Source: Watersipora subatra (Eukaryota > Bryozoa > Gymnolaemata > Cheilostomatida > Watersiporidae). From it: DNA of 64,000 bases. Position numbers and translations under genes: made by a program. The stretch lies in contig NC_088708.1 of assembly GCF_963576615.1 (NCBI RefSeq), positions 47,045,196-47,109,195 of the forward strand, read 5' to 3'. The notes beneath the pieces are model-generated. The model was not told the origin of the DNA. It saw only the letters and a list, made by a program, of their open reading frames with translations, and made no database searches. This document shows, piece after piece, positions 1 to 9,800 of the stretch; within the stretch, counting starts at the first letter, position 1; every line of letters starts with the position of its first letter.

Positions 1-125
1 TCTTCCAGTTGGTCTTTGATCCTGGCTGGCAGTCGGTCGAACACCTTCTTCGACAACAGGTTTGTGTTGCAGCCGGTATCTATGAGAAAGAGCAGGTCCT
101 GTCTCTCCATTGTCCCAGGCAAGAA
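1..125 (-). CDS. retrotransposon pol fragment: aspartic protease N-terminus (partial)
   Basis: The minus-strand frame whose codons include 78-80 reads ...LLFLIDTGCNTNLLSKKVF..., the hydrophobic-D-T-G active-site loop of retropepsin-type proteases; the catalytic Asp is encoded by 80-78. The protease would cut the Gag-Pol polyprotein. The frame runs off the left window edge. Just upstream in the same frame is a TAG codon at 128-126, so translation must enter this frame after that point, by a ribosomal shift from the linker frame (which ends at 80) or because an indel has broken this copy. Family assignment is confident; intactness is not. Confidence 0.75.
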
Positions 126-1045
126 CTAGCTAGATTTGTGGGGCTTTTCCAAGGCTCCGATTCTTGGTAATTCCCTCCTTTCGCAGGCGTCGTTATGCGC
201 CCCTTCAGGATATCTTTTTCGTGGCAGACGCCGAGGCCTGTCTGGTGGTGGACTCTCATCGAGCTGGTCCGCCAGGCTTTCCTCGGGAGTAGCTGGCCTT
301 GTGCTCTCCCCGTACCGGCCTGTCGGACCCGACACCGGAACAGGTCGACTTGGTTCGACTTCCGTCCTTCTTCCACTCCTGATCCTGGGAGGCAGTAGGC
401 TCGATCCCCACCCCACCCATTCCTGGATCTGCGACCCGTTGGTCTCTGGAATTGCTCCACCATAGCTGGTTCCTCTTCCACTCCCGATCTGGAGGGTATA
501 GATCTCTGGAGAAGCGCAACTCCGGAGGAACTGGTTCTCACTCCCAATCTACCCTGTCCAAATCTCTGGGAAGGATCAGCGTCGGCTGGGCCTTTTTCCC
601 CCGACCTAGGTCGTCCTGGTTCTTGGAAGTGTTCGCTCGAGATTAACTTCTCCCTCTTTCCCGATCTGCGCTTAGGTCTCTCGAGAGCTCCAGCTGGTGC
701 TGGATCGGCTCTCTGTTCCGACCTTCGCGGTCCAGATCTCTTGGGGTAGCTTCTCCCGATCATGCCTTCCTCTAGACTGCCGACATTTCCCGATGTCGCT
801 TTCGGTTTAGTCTGCCTTTGGATTTGGTGGGCATAACGCCTCTGGGCCTGTCGGGCCGCCTGTTGCGATACTCGAGGATCCACCTCCATGTCTTCTTCGT
901 CTCCGTCTAGGCCTTCTGGGCTCTGGTAGTGGTTGTAGGTAGGAACCTTCTTTACCGGAGACCTCTGCGAGAGAGCTACTGAGTTTGCGGGATGTAACCA
1001 GCCTTCCGGGTCCACCTTCGCCTTCCTTCGGCCTGCTTCTCTCAC
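80..1045 (-). CDS. retrotransposon gag-pol linker ORF
   Basis: A 321-codon open frame lies between gag and protease. The nominal start is GTG, and the frame remains open upstream across the gag stop at 1098-1096, so it is best read as a -1 continuation of Gag rather than an independent gene; an A-rich heptamer-like run lies just before 1045. The product is charged and low in hydrophobic residues, with Arg/Lys/Glu/Pro-rich stretches and no recognisable domain. The protease motif lies in a further frame, again -1 relative to this one, and overlaps the end of this ORF. Either two successive frameshifts are used, or an indel in the second half moved the frame. The first third (about residues 20-90) reads more like real coding sequence than the Arg/Ser-rich remainder. 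Confidence 0.5.
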   Translation of the reverse strand: MREAGRRKAKVDPEGWLHPANSVALSQRSPVKKVPTYNHYQSPEGLDGDEEDMEVDPRVSQQAARQAQRRYAHQIQRQTKPKATSGNVGSLEEGMIGRSYPKRSGPRRSEQRADPAPAGALERPKRRSGKREKLISSEHFQEPGRPRSGEKGPADADPSQRFGQGRLGVRTSSSGVALLQRSIPSRSGVEEEPAMVEQFQRPTGRRSRNGWGGDRAYCLPGSGVEEGRKSNQVDLFRCRVRQAGTGRAQGQLLPRKAWRTSSMRVHHQTGLGVCHEKDILKGRITTPAKGGNYQESEPWKSPTNLASSCLGQWRDRTCSFS

Positions 1046-1095
1046 TTTTTTGTGATTATTGGTTCTTGGCGCCCTATTGCAGCCAGCAGGTCGCC

Positions 1096-2073
1096 CTACT
1101 GCTGCGGGCGGTAGGCGTTTCCCTGGTTCTGTCCCTGGGTGGCGCGACTACTGGGTTGGTTCTTGGGGCAGTTCCTCCTCCAGTGACCTGCCTGATCACA
1201 CCCCCAGCATCTCCTTACTCCTTTCTCTCGAGTCACTTGCTGTGGAGGACTTTGTGGTTGGCCGACTTGTCTCTTCAGATCTGCCATCTCCCTTTTTAGA
1301 CCCTCCATCGTGGTCAGGAGTAAACCTAGGGAGTCAGGGGCAGCACGGACAACTACGGCCTGCTCTACCTCCGCCTGCTCCTCCATGGTCTGTTCGAGCT
1401 CTTCTGGCTGAACTGTCCTTACTCCGGATCTCGTTGGGTAGTTCTGTCGGATGGTCATCTCGGGCCGTATCTGTAGGTACTCATTACCTGCTCTCACGGC
1501 GGCCTCCAGGGTGGGGGTGGGTACTGCCAAAATGTGTATTTGCAGGTATACGTTACCCAGTGACCCGCAGAATGTGTCCACCGCCATCTCTTCCCTCATT
1601 TGATCGGACAACTCCTCGAACGCAATGCTCGTAAGTCTTTCTATGCGAGTAGCATGCTCGAACAACGTAGTGTGTGCTTCCTTCCTCAGGCCCTGCAGCT
1701 CCGACCTTGCCTCCTTGGGGGTCATGCCGAACCTTGTCCGGAGGGTGTTGAACACCGCCTGTAGTGTGTGCCCATGCCCACATTCCTTGGCCTGCTCTTT
1801 CAGCCTTCCTCGAATATGTAATAGGGCGGATCTGGCTCCCCAGTCATTGGCGACGGCCACATCATTGAACTGCCTTATGAAGGCTTCCACATCACCCTTC
1901 CCATCGTACTCAGGAGCCTTGAATGTCTCTCTGGGTACCAGTGGCTCCAGATTCCTTTGTGCCTCTTGGTTCACAATCATCCTCTCTAACGCATTCGTTA
2001 ATCGCTCTAGACCCTCTAGTCCTTCCCTTTGGGGGACTCCCGGTCGTTCCGCGCTACGAGTGCGTCTTGCCAT
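1096..2073 (-). CDS. gag: retrotransposon Gag polyprotein
   Basis: The 325-residue product starts with ATG 37 bases inside the primer site. Residues about 50-210 have the make-up of a retrotransposon capsid: an FKAPEYDGKGDVEAFIRQF opening typical of the 'retrotrans_gag' family, helices with conserved aromatics, and a C-terminal arm. Near residue 290 is a CCHC zinc knuckle, CWGCDQAGHWRRNC, which binds the genomic RNA. A coiled helix precedes it (residues about 255-275). Such proteins form cytoplasmic particles around element RNA. The frame is uninterrupted. Gag stops at TAG 1098-1096 while the -1 frame is open through the same place, consistent with -1 frameshifting into pol. Confidence 0.87.
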   Translation of the reverse strand: MARRTRSAERPGVPQREGLEGLERLTNALERMIVNQEAQRNLEPLVPRETFKAPEYDGKGDVEAFIRQFNDVAVANDWGARSALLHIRGRLKEQAKECGHGHTLQAVFNTLRTRFGMTPKEARSELQGLRKEAHTTLFEHATRIERLTSIAFEELSDQMREEMAVDTFCGSLGNVYLQIHILAVPTPTLEAAVRAGNEYLQIRPEMTIRQNYPTRSGVRTVQPEELEQTMEEQAEVEQAVVVRAAPDSLGLLLTTMEGLKREMADLKRQVGQPQSPPQQVTREKGVRRCWGCDQAGHWRRNCPKNQPSSRATQGQNQGNAYRPQQ

Positions 2074-2109
2074 GATTGTGCCTTGCTAGTTATCTTTGTG
2101 GATTGATTA

Positions 2110-2128
2110 GATCCCACTGCTGCCACCA
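2110..2128 (-). other. primer-binding site, tRNA-Leu type
   Basis: On the plus strand this reads GATCCCACTGCTGCCACCA, close to the 3' end of animal tRNA-Leu (AAG/CAG type, ...ATCCCACCGCTGCCA plus CCA). The CCA end lies one base from the LTR boundary, the usual arrangement for priming minus-strand DNA synthesis. This position fixes the LTR edge at 2130. Confidence 0.75.
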
Positions 2129-2129
2129 G

Positions 2130-2878
2130 TGTAAAGGTCTGGCCCCGGTAGCTGAGCCAGCTTTACTTCCCTAGCAAGGCAGTGCAGCCTGAACGCTGGG
2201 CCTTCGTCTCGTCGGCCTGCCTGTCACACCTAGTGGTCTGATCAGGCCGCGGCTGGTTGCCCTCAGTTCAGACTCACTTGGAACGCTAGCACGGCCTGCT
2301 CTCTGAGACCCTATCTTGGCTAATCTAGGTCCCGGCTAGCTTAATGGAGGGCCTGATCTCCAATGCTATCGCATTTCTGATCAGGTCCGATCGTAACGCA
2401 GCCAACCCCTAGCCTTCCTTAGGAGTCTCTCCAAAGCAGTTCGTGCTTGAAGCCAGAGCAGTTCTGGCAGAAGGATCCTTATGAAGCCAACCAGGCAGGC
2501 ATCAAACGTAGGCAGTTCGTAAGAATAAGTATAGTATATTTAATGTATATCAACACATGTACAACTTCATCTTGACAGTATCGAATCCGTACTAGTAATC
2601 CCAAGGAGTTGGCCTATGCCTTCTCCTTTTATACTATTTACCCCGCCCACAATTATATAACAGCCATTGTATTGGGTCAGGCCTGTGAGGCAGGCCCGGA
2701 CAATAGGTATAAGGGTGTACCAGCAGGCCTGCGAAGCAGGCCCAAAAATACAGTGTTACGTAATAGGTTCACCAGAGGATTATGTAACTGGGTAAAGAAA
2801 TACACATAAAGTTAACTAGAAACAACGTAAGCACAAGCACAAAGAATAAAATATGGCTAGATTGTCTCGTCCTCCACA
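2130..2878 (-). repeat. 5' long terminal repeat
   Basis: In element orientation the LTR opens TGTGGAGG and closes CCTTTACA, imperfect 8-bp inverted ends with the canonical TG...CA. Its length is 749 bp. It holds a TATA box (2633-2625) and an ATTAAA-type polyadenylation candidate near 2540-2535. The 3' LTR and the target duplication on the far side are out of the window, so the outer boundary at 2878 rests on the TG/CA ends alone. Confidence 0.72.
2625..2633 (-). promoter_or_regulatory. LTR TATA box
   Basis: TATAAAAGG on the minus strand inside the LTR. The implied transcript start is about 30 bases downstream, near 2595, leaving a short R region before the ATTAAA signal. Confidence 0.5.
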
Positions 2879-3284
2879 ATATTATAATATGGAGTTTTCT
2901 CAAGGTGGTTTTATTGTATGAATGTTGACAAGGATAATTCAAGACGACTGCTTAGCTAGGCTGCTTGATCAGTACTGATGAGTCATAAAGATAACACCAG
3001 CTAGACCACCCATAACATTGCTTCAAGGTCACACATACTTAGTACACATATAACAATTAAAAATTTATCATTTAATATATAGACAGTAATAGCAGTTGAA
3101 CAAAAACTATACTAAAATGATGAGAATCAATATTACATGTAATATCATATGAACTTTATAAAGCAATACATTGACACTTTAATATATCAATATCAATAAT
3201 TTAGATATTTAGTATAACAAGTTTAATAATTTAAAACCATTGAATAAATCTGGTAAAAGACTGGTAAGAATAATGTGCTATCAT
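2879..3284. other. AT-rich stretch, no gene seen
   Basis: Simple AT-rich DNA between the retrotransposon LTR and the next transposon end. No ORF, tRNA-like box or repeat of note. Confidence 0.5.
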
Positions 3285-6115
3285 TAGTCTGGTGGCCACA
3301 GGGCATTTTTGTGTCGTTTTTTTGCCAAGGTGGCACGACAATGGGGTATAACAAATCTTAGATTTAATGGATAGAATAAATCATTTGCTAACTTTTTTAT
3401 TATACCTACCGGAATTATTCTTGTCAAGCAGTGATTATTTGCCATTAAAAGATGGGTAGAAATACATAAATGAGATTTCCCTTGCGCCATGCGCAATTAG
3501 CCAAATCAGCCAATCAGCTAGGTAAACATAAATCTATGCATTTGTTTAATACGGGGCGTATTTGCTTTCACCGATAACATTTGTGCCCTTAGTCTGTTTC
3601 CGCTGTTCCGTGTTAGAAACTGCCGTATACGTCGGTTAGTAGTAGCGCAAATTTAGTATCTTCTATTTAAATTGATTACCACAGCTAGCTATTATCGGTT
3701 ACATAATTCATTATAATCAAGTTTAACATGCTAAGAAGTCAACAAAGTTTTACTAACGGAAAAAAAGCGATAATCCAAAGTTTTTATGAGATGTAGAGCA
3801 CCATCTACAAACAGTCAGATCGCAGCTCGCAGTGTTAGTCGTATGTAAATGCTACACTGAATGCTTGAGGAAGATTGCTAGTGAGTCGAAATAACAAAGA
3901 GCTTCTCAAGTTGCAAAGAATCTTAAACCCCTGAAAAAGAATAAGGTGAGATGATAGCAAACTCATTTACTTAATATTTATGAATAATTAATCAAAGATT
4001 AAATGCATTGCTTTATTGAAAATCTTGCGTTTCCTTCACTGTGTACTGCAGTCAGTTGGATCAATAAGTGATAGGTGTTGATTATAATGAATCAAACTCT
4101 CAAGTCAAACTTTTCAGTCCAGATTTTACATATTGGTTACAAACTATACAATAAACTACTCTCTGTCGTAGGTATTGTTGCTGTGTCTTTAGACACTCAC
4201 TGTTTCATACACTAAATAGCTTAACTCAATTTGTTTAATTTTTAGGCTAAAACGGTAGCACTACATAACATTATAAGCTACTTATATTGTTGGGTATATT
4301 TTGTTGTATTTTAATCAATTGTATTATATTGTATTGTTATAGCGCTTACGTATCAATTATTACCTTACAGAAGTATGCGATGTATGAGTTAACTAATTAT
4401 TGTTGTGGTTAAAGCTAAAGGGGGTACATCTATTACTTTTATGTAGGGCTATGCACATTGCGTACACGTTCAAATCAGTATTGTTGCTCTTCCTATTTTC
4501 AAGTTTTAAATTTATTGCTACATGCTTTGATAGATCGTTTTTCGGGTAGGTTATGATCGATAAATATTGCACCATAAATGTATGTCAGCTCTTATATGTC
4601 TATATGATCATTTTGTATTTTGAACTCATTGTCTCTAATGGATGCGATTCTTTACATTGTAGTCGGCCGCCAGGGACTTGATATGACAAACATTTCTCGC
4701 CATCACCTTAGCCACTGATCTGCCAGAAACCCTGTTCATACTCGTTACATTGATACCTGTACAACTATTGATTGACAGGCTGTACTGTATACCTCATTGG
4801 GTACACTGGTTGTGACGCAGACTAACTAACGAATCTAATGTAAACTTAATCTTTTAAATGAAATTATTATTATTAAAATTATTTCTTTTTTATTTAACTG
4901 ACATCAATATGCAAAATTTCTGGCTTAGCTTTAGATTTATTGTACTGGTACCATGTTAAAACCATGCAGTATTTTGAAGCCATGTATGGTTGAAATGTTG
5001 AATGTAACCAGTATGACGGAATGTGTGGTGCAGTATGTTCGATGACAACCAACTTTCTGGATGATTAATTAATATCATGTCTTTGTATGGGTATCTTAGT
5101 ACTTATGATGACTAGTATGATTATTATATAGCATGTTTACCAAAGTACATAGTCTGTTTATCATGATACATCAAAAACTGTTAATTGATTCTAGAAAGCA
5201 TATTGCAAAGTATTTAATAAAACTATTACATAATTATAATCTTAAAGCTCATCATCACCGTCTAATTGATTACTATCCTCAATCTCATCAGTCATTTCAT
5301 TACTGCACTCTACACAGCCGCATAGACTTGTGCAAACTCTTTTTGCATGAGCAACTGGTCCATTGGACAAGCTGCCTAGGAATAGCTCTTTGCTCACCAG
5401 GAAAGCATTGCCCAGAAATCTCATCATCATCTTTACTCCAGACATGGTTTGTGGGATCTGGGGGCACCATTAATGGTTGAATTTTCCACTGCTGTATTGC
5501 TGCTTAGTAATTGACCCTCATTAAATGCCGACGGAGAGAACCCTCTCGGTGGAAGGTTTTTTTTTCATAAGATGTCCTTGATGAGAACAACCTGTATCTG
5601 GCGTCGGCTTCACTTGTAGAATCAGACTTGCCATAAAGATGCAGTGTTGAACGTGTTAGATCGTTGAACAACCTTTTATCTATTAGAATGTGGTAGTTGA
5701 TTATATTGAATTATGTAATCCATGACAGCTAGCTTTGGAAATCGGGATAATTAGTAAATTAAAGTTTTCGATCATTACTCCAAAGGCCGGCGGTCGCTCG
5801 ATGAGACAGGAAACTGTCAACAAACCTAATTGATATCGGGGTAATTTAATACCCCCGTACTACAACATGACGTAAATGTTGGTCTACGGCTCTGATTGGC
5901 TGGTCCGACTGACTGCACACGGCGTAAGAAAAAATTTATTTTTGTATAACTACTCACCATTTAATGGCAAATTACTCTTAGCTTATCAACTAAAATAGCG
6001 GTAGGAAACTAAATTAGTAATGAATAAATTAGAAACATGTTAAAAGTGTCAAGCTACCATAGACCCCATCTTCTGCCACCTGTTGACACGATAATGCCCT
6101 GAGGCCACCAGACTA
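3285..6115. mobile_element. DNA transposon with short terminal inverted repeats
   Basis: The left end TAGTCTGGTGGCCACAGGGC (3285-3304) is mirrored at the right end, whose reverse complement from 6115 reads TAGTCTGGTGGCCTCAGGGC (19 of 20 identical). The similarity continues with GTGTC and a shared GGTGGCA...ATGGGGT block. The 2.8 kb between them holds a decayed minus-strand cysteine-rich ORF near the right end and otherwise AT-rich DNA. If the outer TA is a target duplication, this would be a TA-inserting family; the superfamily cannot be assigned from what remains. Confidence 0.62.
5242..5490 (-). pseudogene. decayed cysteine-rich (CXC-like) protein tail, probably from the surrounding transposon
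   Basis: Two minus-strand frames share one relic. One frame gives LVQWTSCSCKKSL; a second, entered a few codons later, gives RVCTSLCGCVECSNEM followed by an acidic tail (EIEDSNQLDGDDEL) and a stop at 5242. Together they look like the end of a CxCxK...CxxxCGCxxCxN module (tesmin/TSO1 CXC-type spacing), missing its middle cysteines and frameshifted. It lies inside the inverted-repeat element, so it is probably the end of that element's protein. The family name is an inference from spacing only. Confidence 0.35.
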
Positions 6116-6777
6116 CATTACGTTTAACTAATGTCAAGCATCAGTAAACTAATTTGAAGTTGTCTTCCAAGGCATGAAAACTCCAACATACCTATGTTCA
6201 TAAAGGGAGGAATGAATAAGTTTTCTAGATTGTTTTTGCTATGACAAAACAAAATACATAATGATGCATTGATTTAACTGCATAAACAAAAAATTGATGA
6301 GAAAATTGCGATTTACGCTGAATTTTATTATTATTACGATAAAATTATTATTTACAGAAAAAAGAACAAAAATAATAGCTTTCAATTTTATATAATAAAA
6401 AACTAGTTTTGGTACATTTTTGCTTCATAATTATAATTTAAAGATGCTGTAATACAGGTTTTGGTTGAAAAATACTAAAGCAAAGGTAAACTATTCAATA
6501 ACTATATCCCGAATAAATTGATGTGACCATAAGGGATGCTTGTGTATATCAAATAATTTTATTTCTGTTAGTACACATTTGTTTCTTAACATATGAAGTG
6601 TGTTGACATAAATCTATAATGACTGAAGTATTAGCTTATCAAAGTTTACCTGTGAATTGGTTAGATTCACAAAAAAACCCACTGTTGATTGGTCAAGTAC
6701 TTCCATAAATCTGCTGCTGATTTGTCTAACAGAGACTGTATCAACCAATAATGATTAGATGTAGCCTGAAAAAGCTC
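6116..6777. other. upstream region of the secreted-protein gene
   Basis: No ORF seen. Two CCAAT-type pentamers (CCAAT at 6745-6749 and ATTGG near 6690) lie 80-150 bases before the coding start, in the usual range for a polymerase II promoter. Confidence 0.35.
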
Positions 6778-6784
6778 TATATAA
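6778..6784 (+). promoter_or_regulatory. TATA box of the ten-cysteine secreted-protein gene
   Basis: TATATAA, 47 bases before the ATG at 6831. A start site near 6808 would leave a 5' leader of only about 20-25 bases. Confidence 0.5.
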
Positions 6785-6830
6785 TCTAAAGAGCTTGTAG
6801 CACCCATTAAAACAACTCTGTTCTAGAATC

Positions 6831-9800
6831 ATGGCACTTCAACACATTACTCTCTGTCTTCTACTCTCCGCTAGCTGCACTCTAGGTATGTATATATCTT
6901 TATTAGTCTTCATAGCTTATGGTTACACGACTTAAGTTATTTTTCTTTCTTACTATACATATAAGGCATATATATATTACAGTATTACTATATTACTCTG
7001 TATTACTCCTGTATTACTTTTGTATTACCTCTGTATTACCTCTGTATTACCTCTGTATTACCTCTTTATTGTCTCGGTATTGCCTCTGTATTACCTCTGC
7101 ATTACCTCTGTATTACCTTTGTATTACCTTTGTATTACCTCTTTATTACCTCTGTATTACCTCCGTATTACCTCTGTATCAGCTCTGTATTACGTCTGTA
7201 TTATGTTTACATTACGTCTGTATTGCGTCTGTATTACCTCTGTATTACCTCTATATTCCCTCTGTATTACCTCCATATCATCTCCGTATTACCTCTCTGT
7301 AGATATTATCTTTGTATTAAATTTATTTATATTTACAATAGAAAGACAATTTCAAATATTGTTGGTTTGAGCTGCTAACTTCTTGTAGCTATCTCTTTTT
7401 GTTTTAGGTGTATATTGGTTGGAAGGTCCTGAAAGTGGCACGAGGGATGATTCACCTTCCCATGTCTTCTGCCCAAGTAAGAGATGAGGCATCTATTTTA
7501 CATGTATTTATTAGCGTAAACTTCTTAAATGACGATCGCGAAATACAGACCAACCTTGGTCAGGGACATCACAGATGGCGAGCAAATCAAAGTTTGAATA
7601 GAAAGTTTAAAAATTTTTTGTCTCAGAAGACAAGCAAAAATTTTAAAACTTGATGATCGTTAAAATAACCCAAGGAAATTCAACGACATGGCTTGGCTAT
7701 CAACTGATACACTCTCTATTGTTATCTTAAGTATTCACCTGTTGTATGCAGACATGTCTGTCGTGACTTAAAACACTGACCATACTTTTGTGTTTTGTAT
7801 ATTAACTAGCTGCGGCGTTGCCCAGGTATTAAGCATCAGCTTATAAACAATGATAAGTGATGATAGTGCCACTTGCTATTAGCCTGGCACATTGCCAATG
7901 GAAAATTTCAGTAAGCTAGTTAATAAGCGCTAGGCTTCTAACGGCGGTACACCATGTTATTGTGTCAACATTGTCCAGCTAAGCTATTCTAATAATAGCT
8001 ATAGCTGGAGGAATACACATACATACTTCAAAAAATATATATATAGATGTCATTTTTTGCTAGATTACAAGCATGATTACAGACTAAAAGTTCTGATCCA
8101 AAAGTTCCAGGAATGGAGCTATAACTCAAAAAGCGTTGCTTCAATTTACCTATCTAGTTAGTCTCCTTCAAAGTACTCCCCTTGGCTAGGGATACACTTG
8201 TCCCACCTCTTCTTCTATGATGCCATGCAGTGCTAAAAGCCATCGGTGTCGATGAATCTAAACTTTTTTATTTTACAAAATCATTACTAGTGAGACAGAG
8301 TATTTAAAAGGGTTTCAGTGTACTTTATATGTTACCAGATTTCTTATTATGCAGCATATACGTGTCGTGTGAATAGTACAAAAATGCTCAAATGTTTTCT
8401 CTAGTTTTCGAACTGAGTAAAACGTAATGTTTAAACCTGTTACAGAATTCAGACAGTTGGTTTTTTAAGTAGCCTTTTAAATAGACTGTGATCTAAAACT
8501 GAGGTCAGACCAAATTTAAAGTTAAAATAATTAAGCTCTAAGGCTCTTCTGTACTAATAACTAACAGTATGTAGGGCTAATATACTTGAAATAGTTACTT
8601 ATTGTCTAATATTGACAACTAGTTATACAAGAACTGCACCAATAGTTACCATACACAAAATCACACTGTGTGAACCACAGCTAGCCTTTGGTCTGTGTGA
8701 CTAACTTTTTGATTAACCTGTAAGTTAATAAACTGTATTTCAACGGAGCTACTAGTAACACAGATATAGTCACAATTGCTTTTACTAAAGGTTATGACCT
8801 CTGGCATGCAACTGATTTTCTTTTGGAAATTTTCTCAGAGGCTGCCAAAAATAGGTGTCTCATTTTGCTGACTAGCAAAAATAATTACTATTTATTAACT
8901 GTTTATTATTTGTCTTTGTAAATATTTCTGTGAAATGTTTTGATGCATATATATTTTTTAAACAATAATCTAAAGCAGGTGTCATGAACTCTATGAACAT
9001 AAAATTGAAATACAGCAATCTATTGATGATCTCCTTTACATAATCTAATATGATTCATAATTGAAGTACTCTGTAACTAGGCAGCAGATGAGCGTGACAT
9101 CACAATGTTAAACAAATTAACTATACTTACAACTAAGTAGATTATATACTTCTTTTGTAAAAATATGTTATCAGAAACTTTTTGTTAACAAATTTTGGCA
9201 ACAGATAAGCATGACATCACATTGTTAAAACCACTAAATATTCTTACTAACTTATTTCATCTATTTTAAAAAAATGTTAACAGCTCGAATGCTCTCATGT
9301 TATATACATATGTATAGAATATGCTCTCATGTTATATACATATGTATAGAATATGCTCTCATGTTATATACATATGTATAGAATATGCTCTCGTGTTGTA
9401 AATAGACTGTGAGCGTGAGTTTCTTCTTGAATATTAACTACTATACATGTATATGACAATTCAAACACTGCGCTGTTCTATTTATAGATGGATACTACGC
9501 AGCTGAGTGCCATTGTCATGATGCAAGTATTTGTGATGGAACTCGTCTATATACTGATAATACAAGGAGATGCACCGCCTTCAAACGATGGGGTGTCGGA
9601 GGGAAAGTAAAAGTGAGTAAACCTTTTAGCTAATTCATCACATGCTTCTTGTAGCCAATTTATTTCATTATCTGTTAATATTTTTATAAGGTCATCAAGC
9701 CTGAATATAACAATTATTCAAGGGATCTTTTAGCTTTTGAACAAAAAATAAAGTTTGTTATGAGCTATTCTGTGATCCTCTCAAATAAATAAAGTATGTT

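Larger units (their letters stand above)
1..2878 (-). mobile_element. Ty3/gypsy LTR retrotransposon, 5' part, truncated by window edge
   Basis: Read on the minus strand the order is LTR (2878-2130), primer-binding site (2128-2110), gag with a CCHC zinc knuckle (2073-1096), a linker ORF, then the start of an aspartic protease at the left edge. Reverse transcriptase, integrase and the 3' LTR would lie outside the window. The order and the tRNA-Leu-type primer site fit Ty3/gypsy elements of animals; the clade cannot be set without reverse transcriptase. The block is clearly richer in G+C than the AT-rich DNA that follows. The gag frame is uninterrupted over 325 codons, so this copy is fairly young, although the protease frame is preceded by a stop codon. 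Confidence 0.88.

Noticed and set aside
126..519. Other ORFs on both strands across 136-646 and 985-2089
   Set aside because: They are shadow frames of the GC-rich retrotransposon gag-pol region; stop codons are rare there because of composition.
6919..7378. Overlapping ORFs of up to 127 codons rich in YYLCITSVLP
   Set aside because: They are translations of an 11-bp minisatellite inside an intron.
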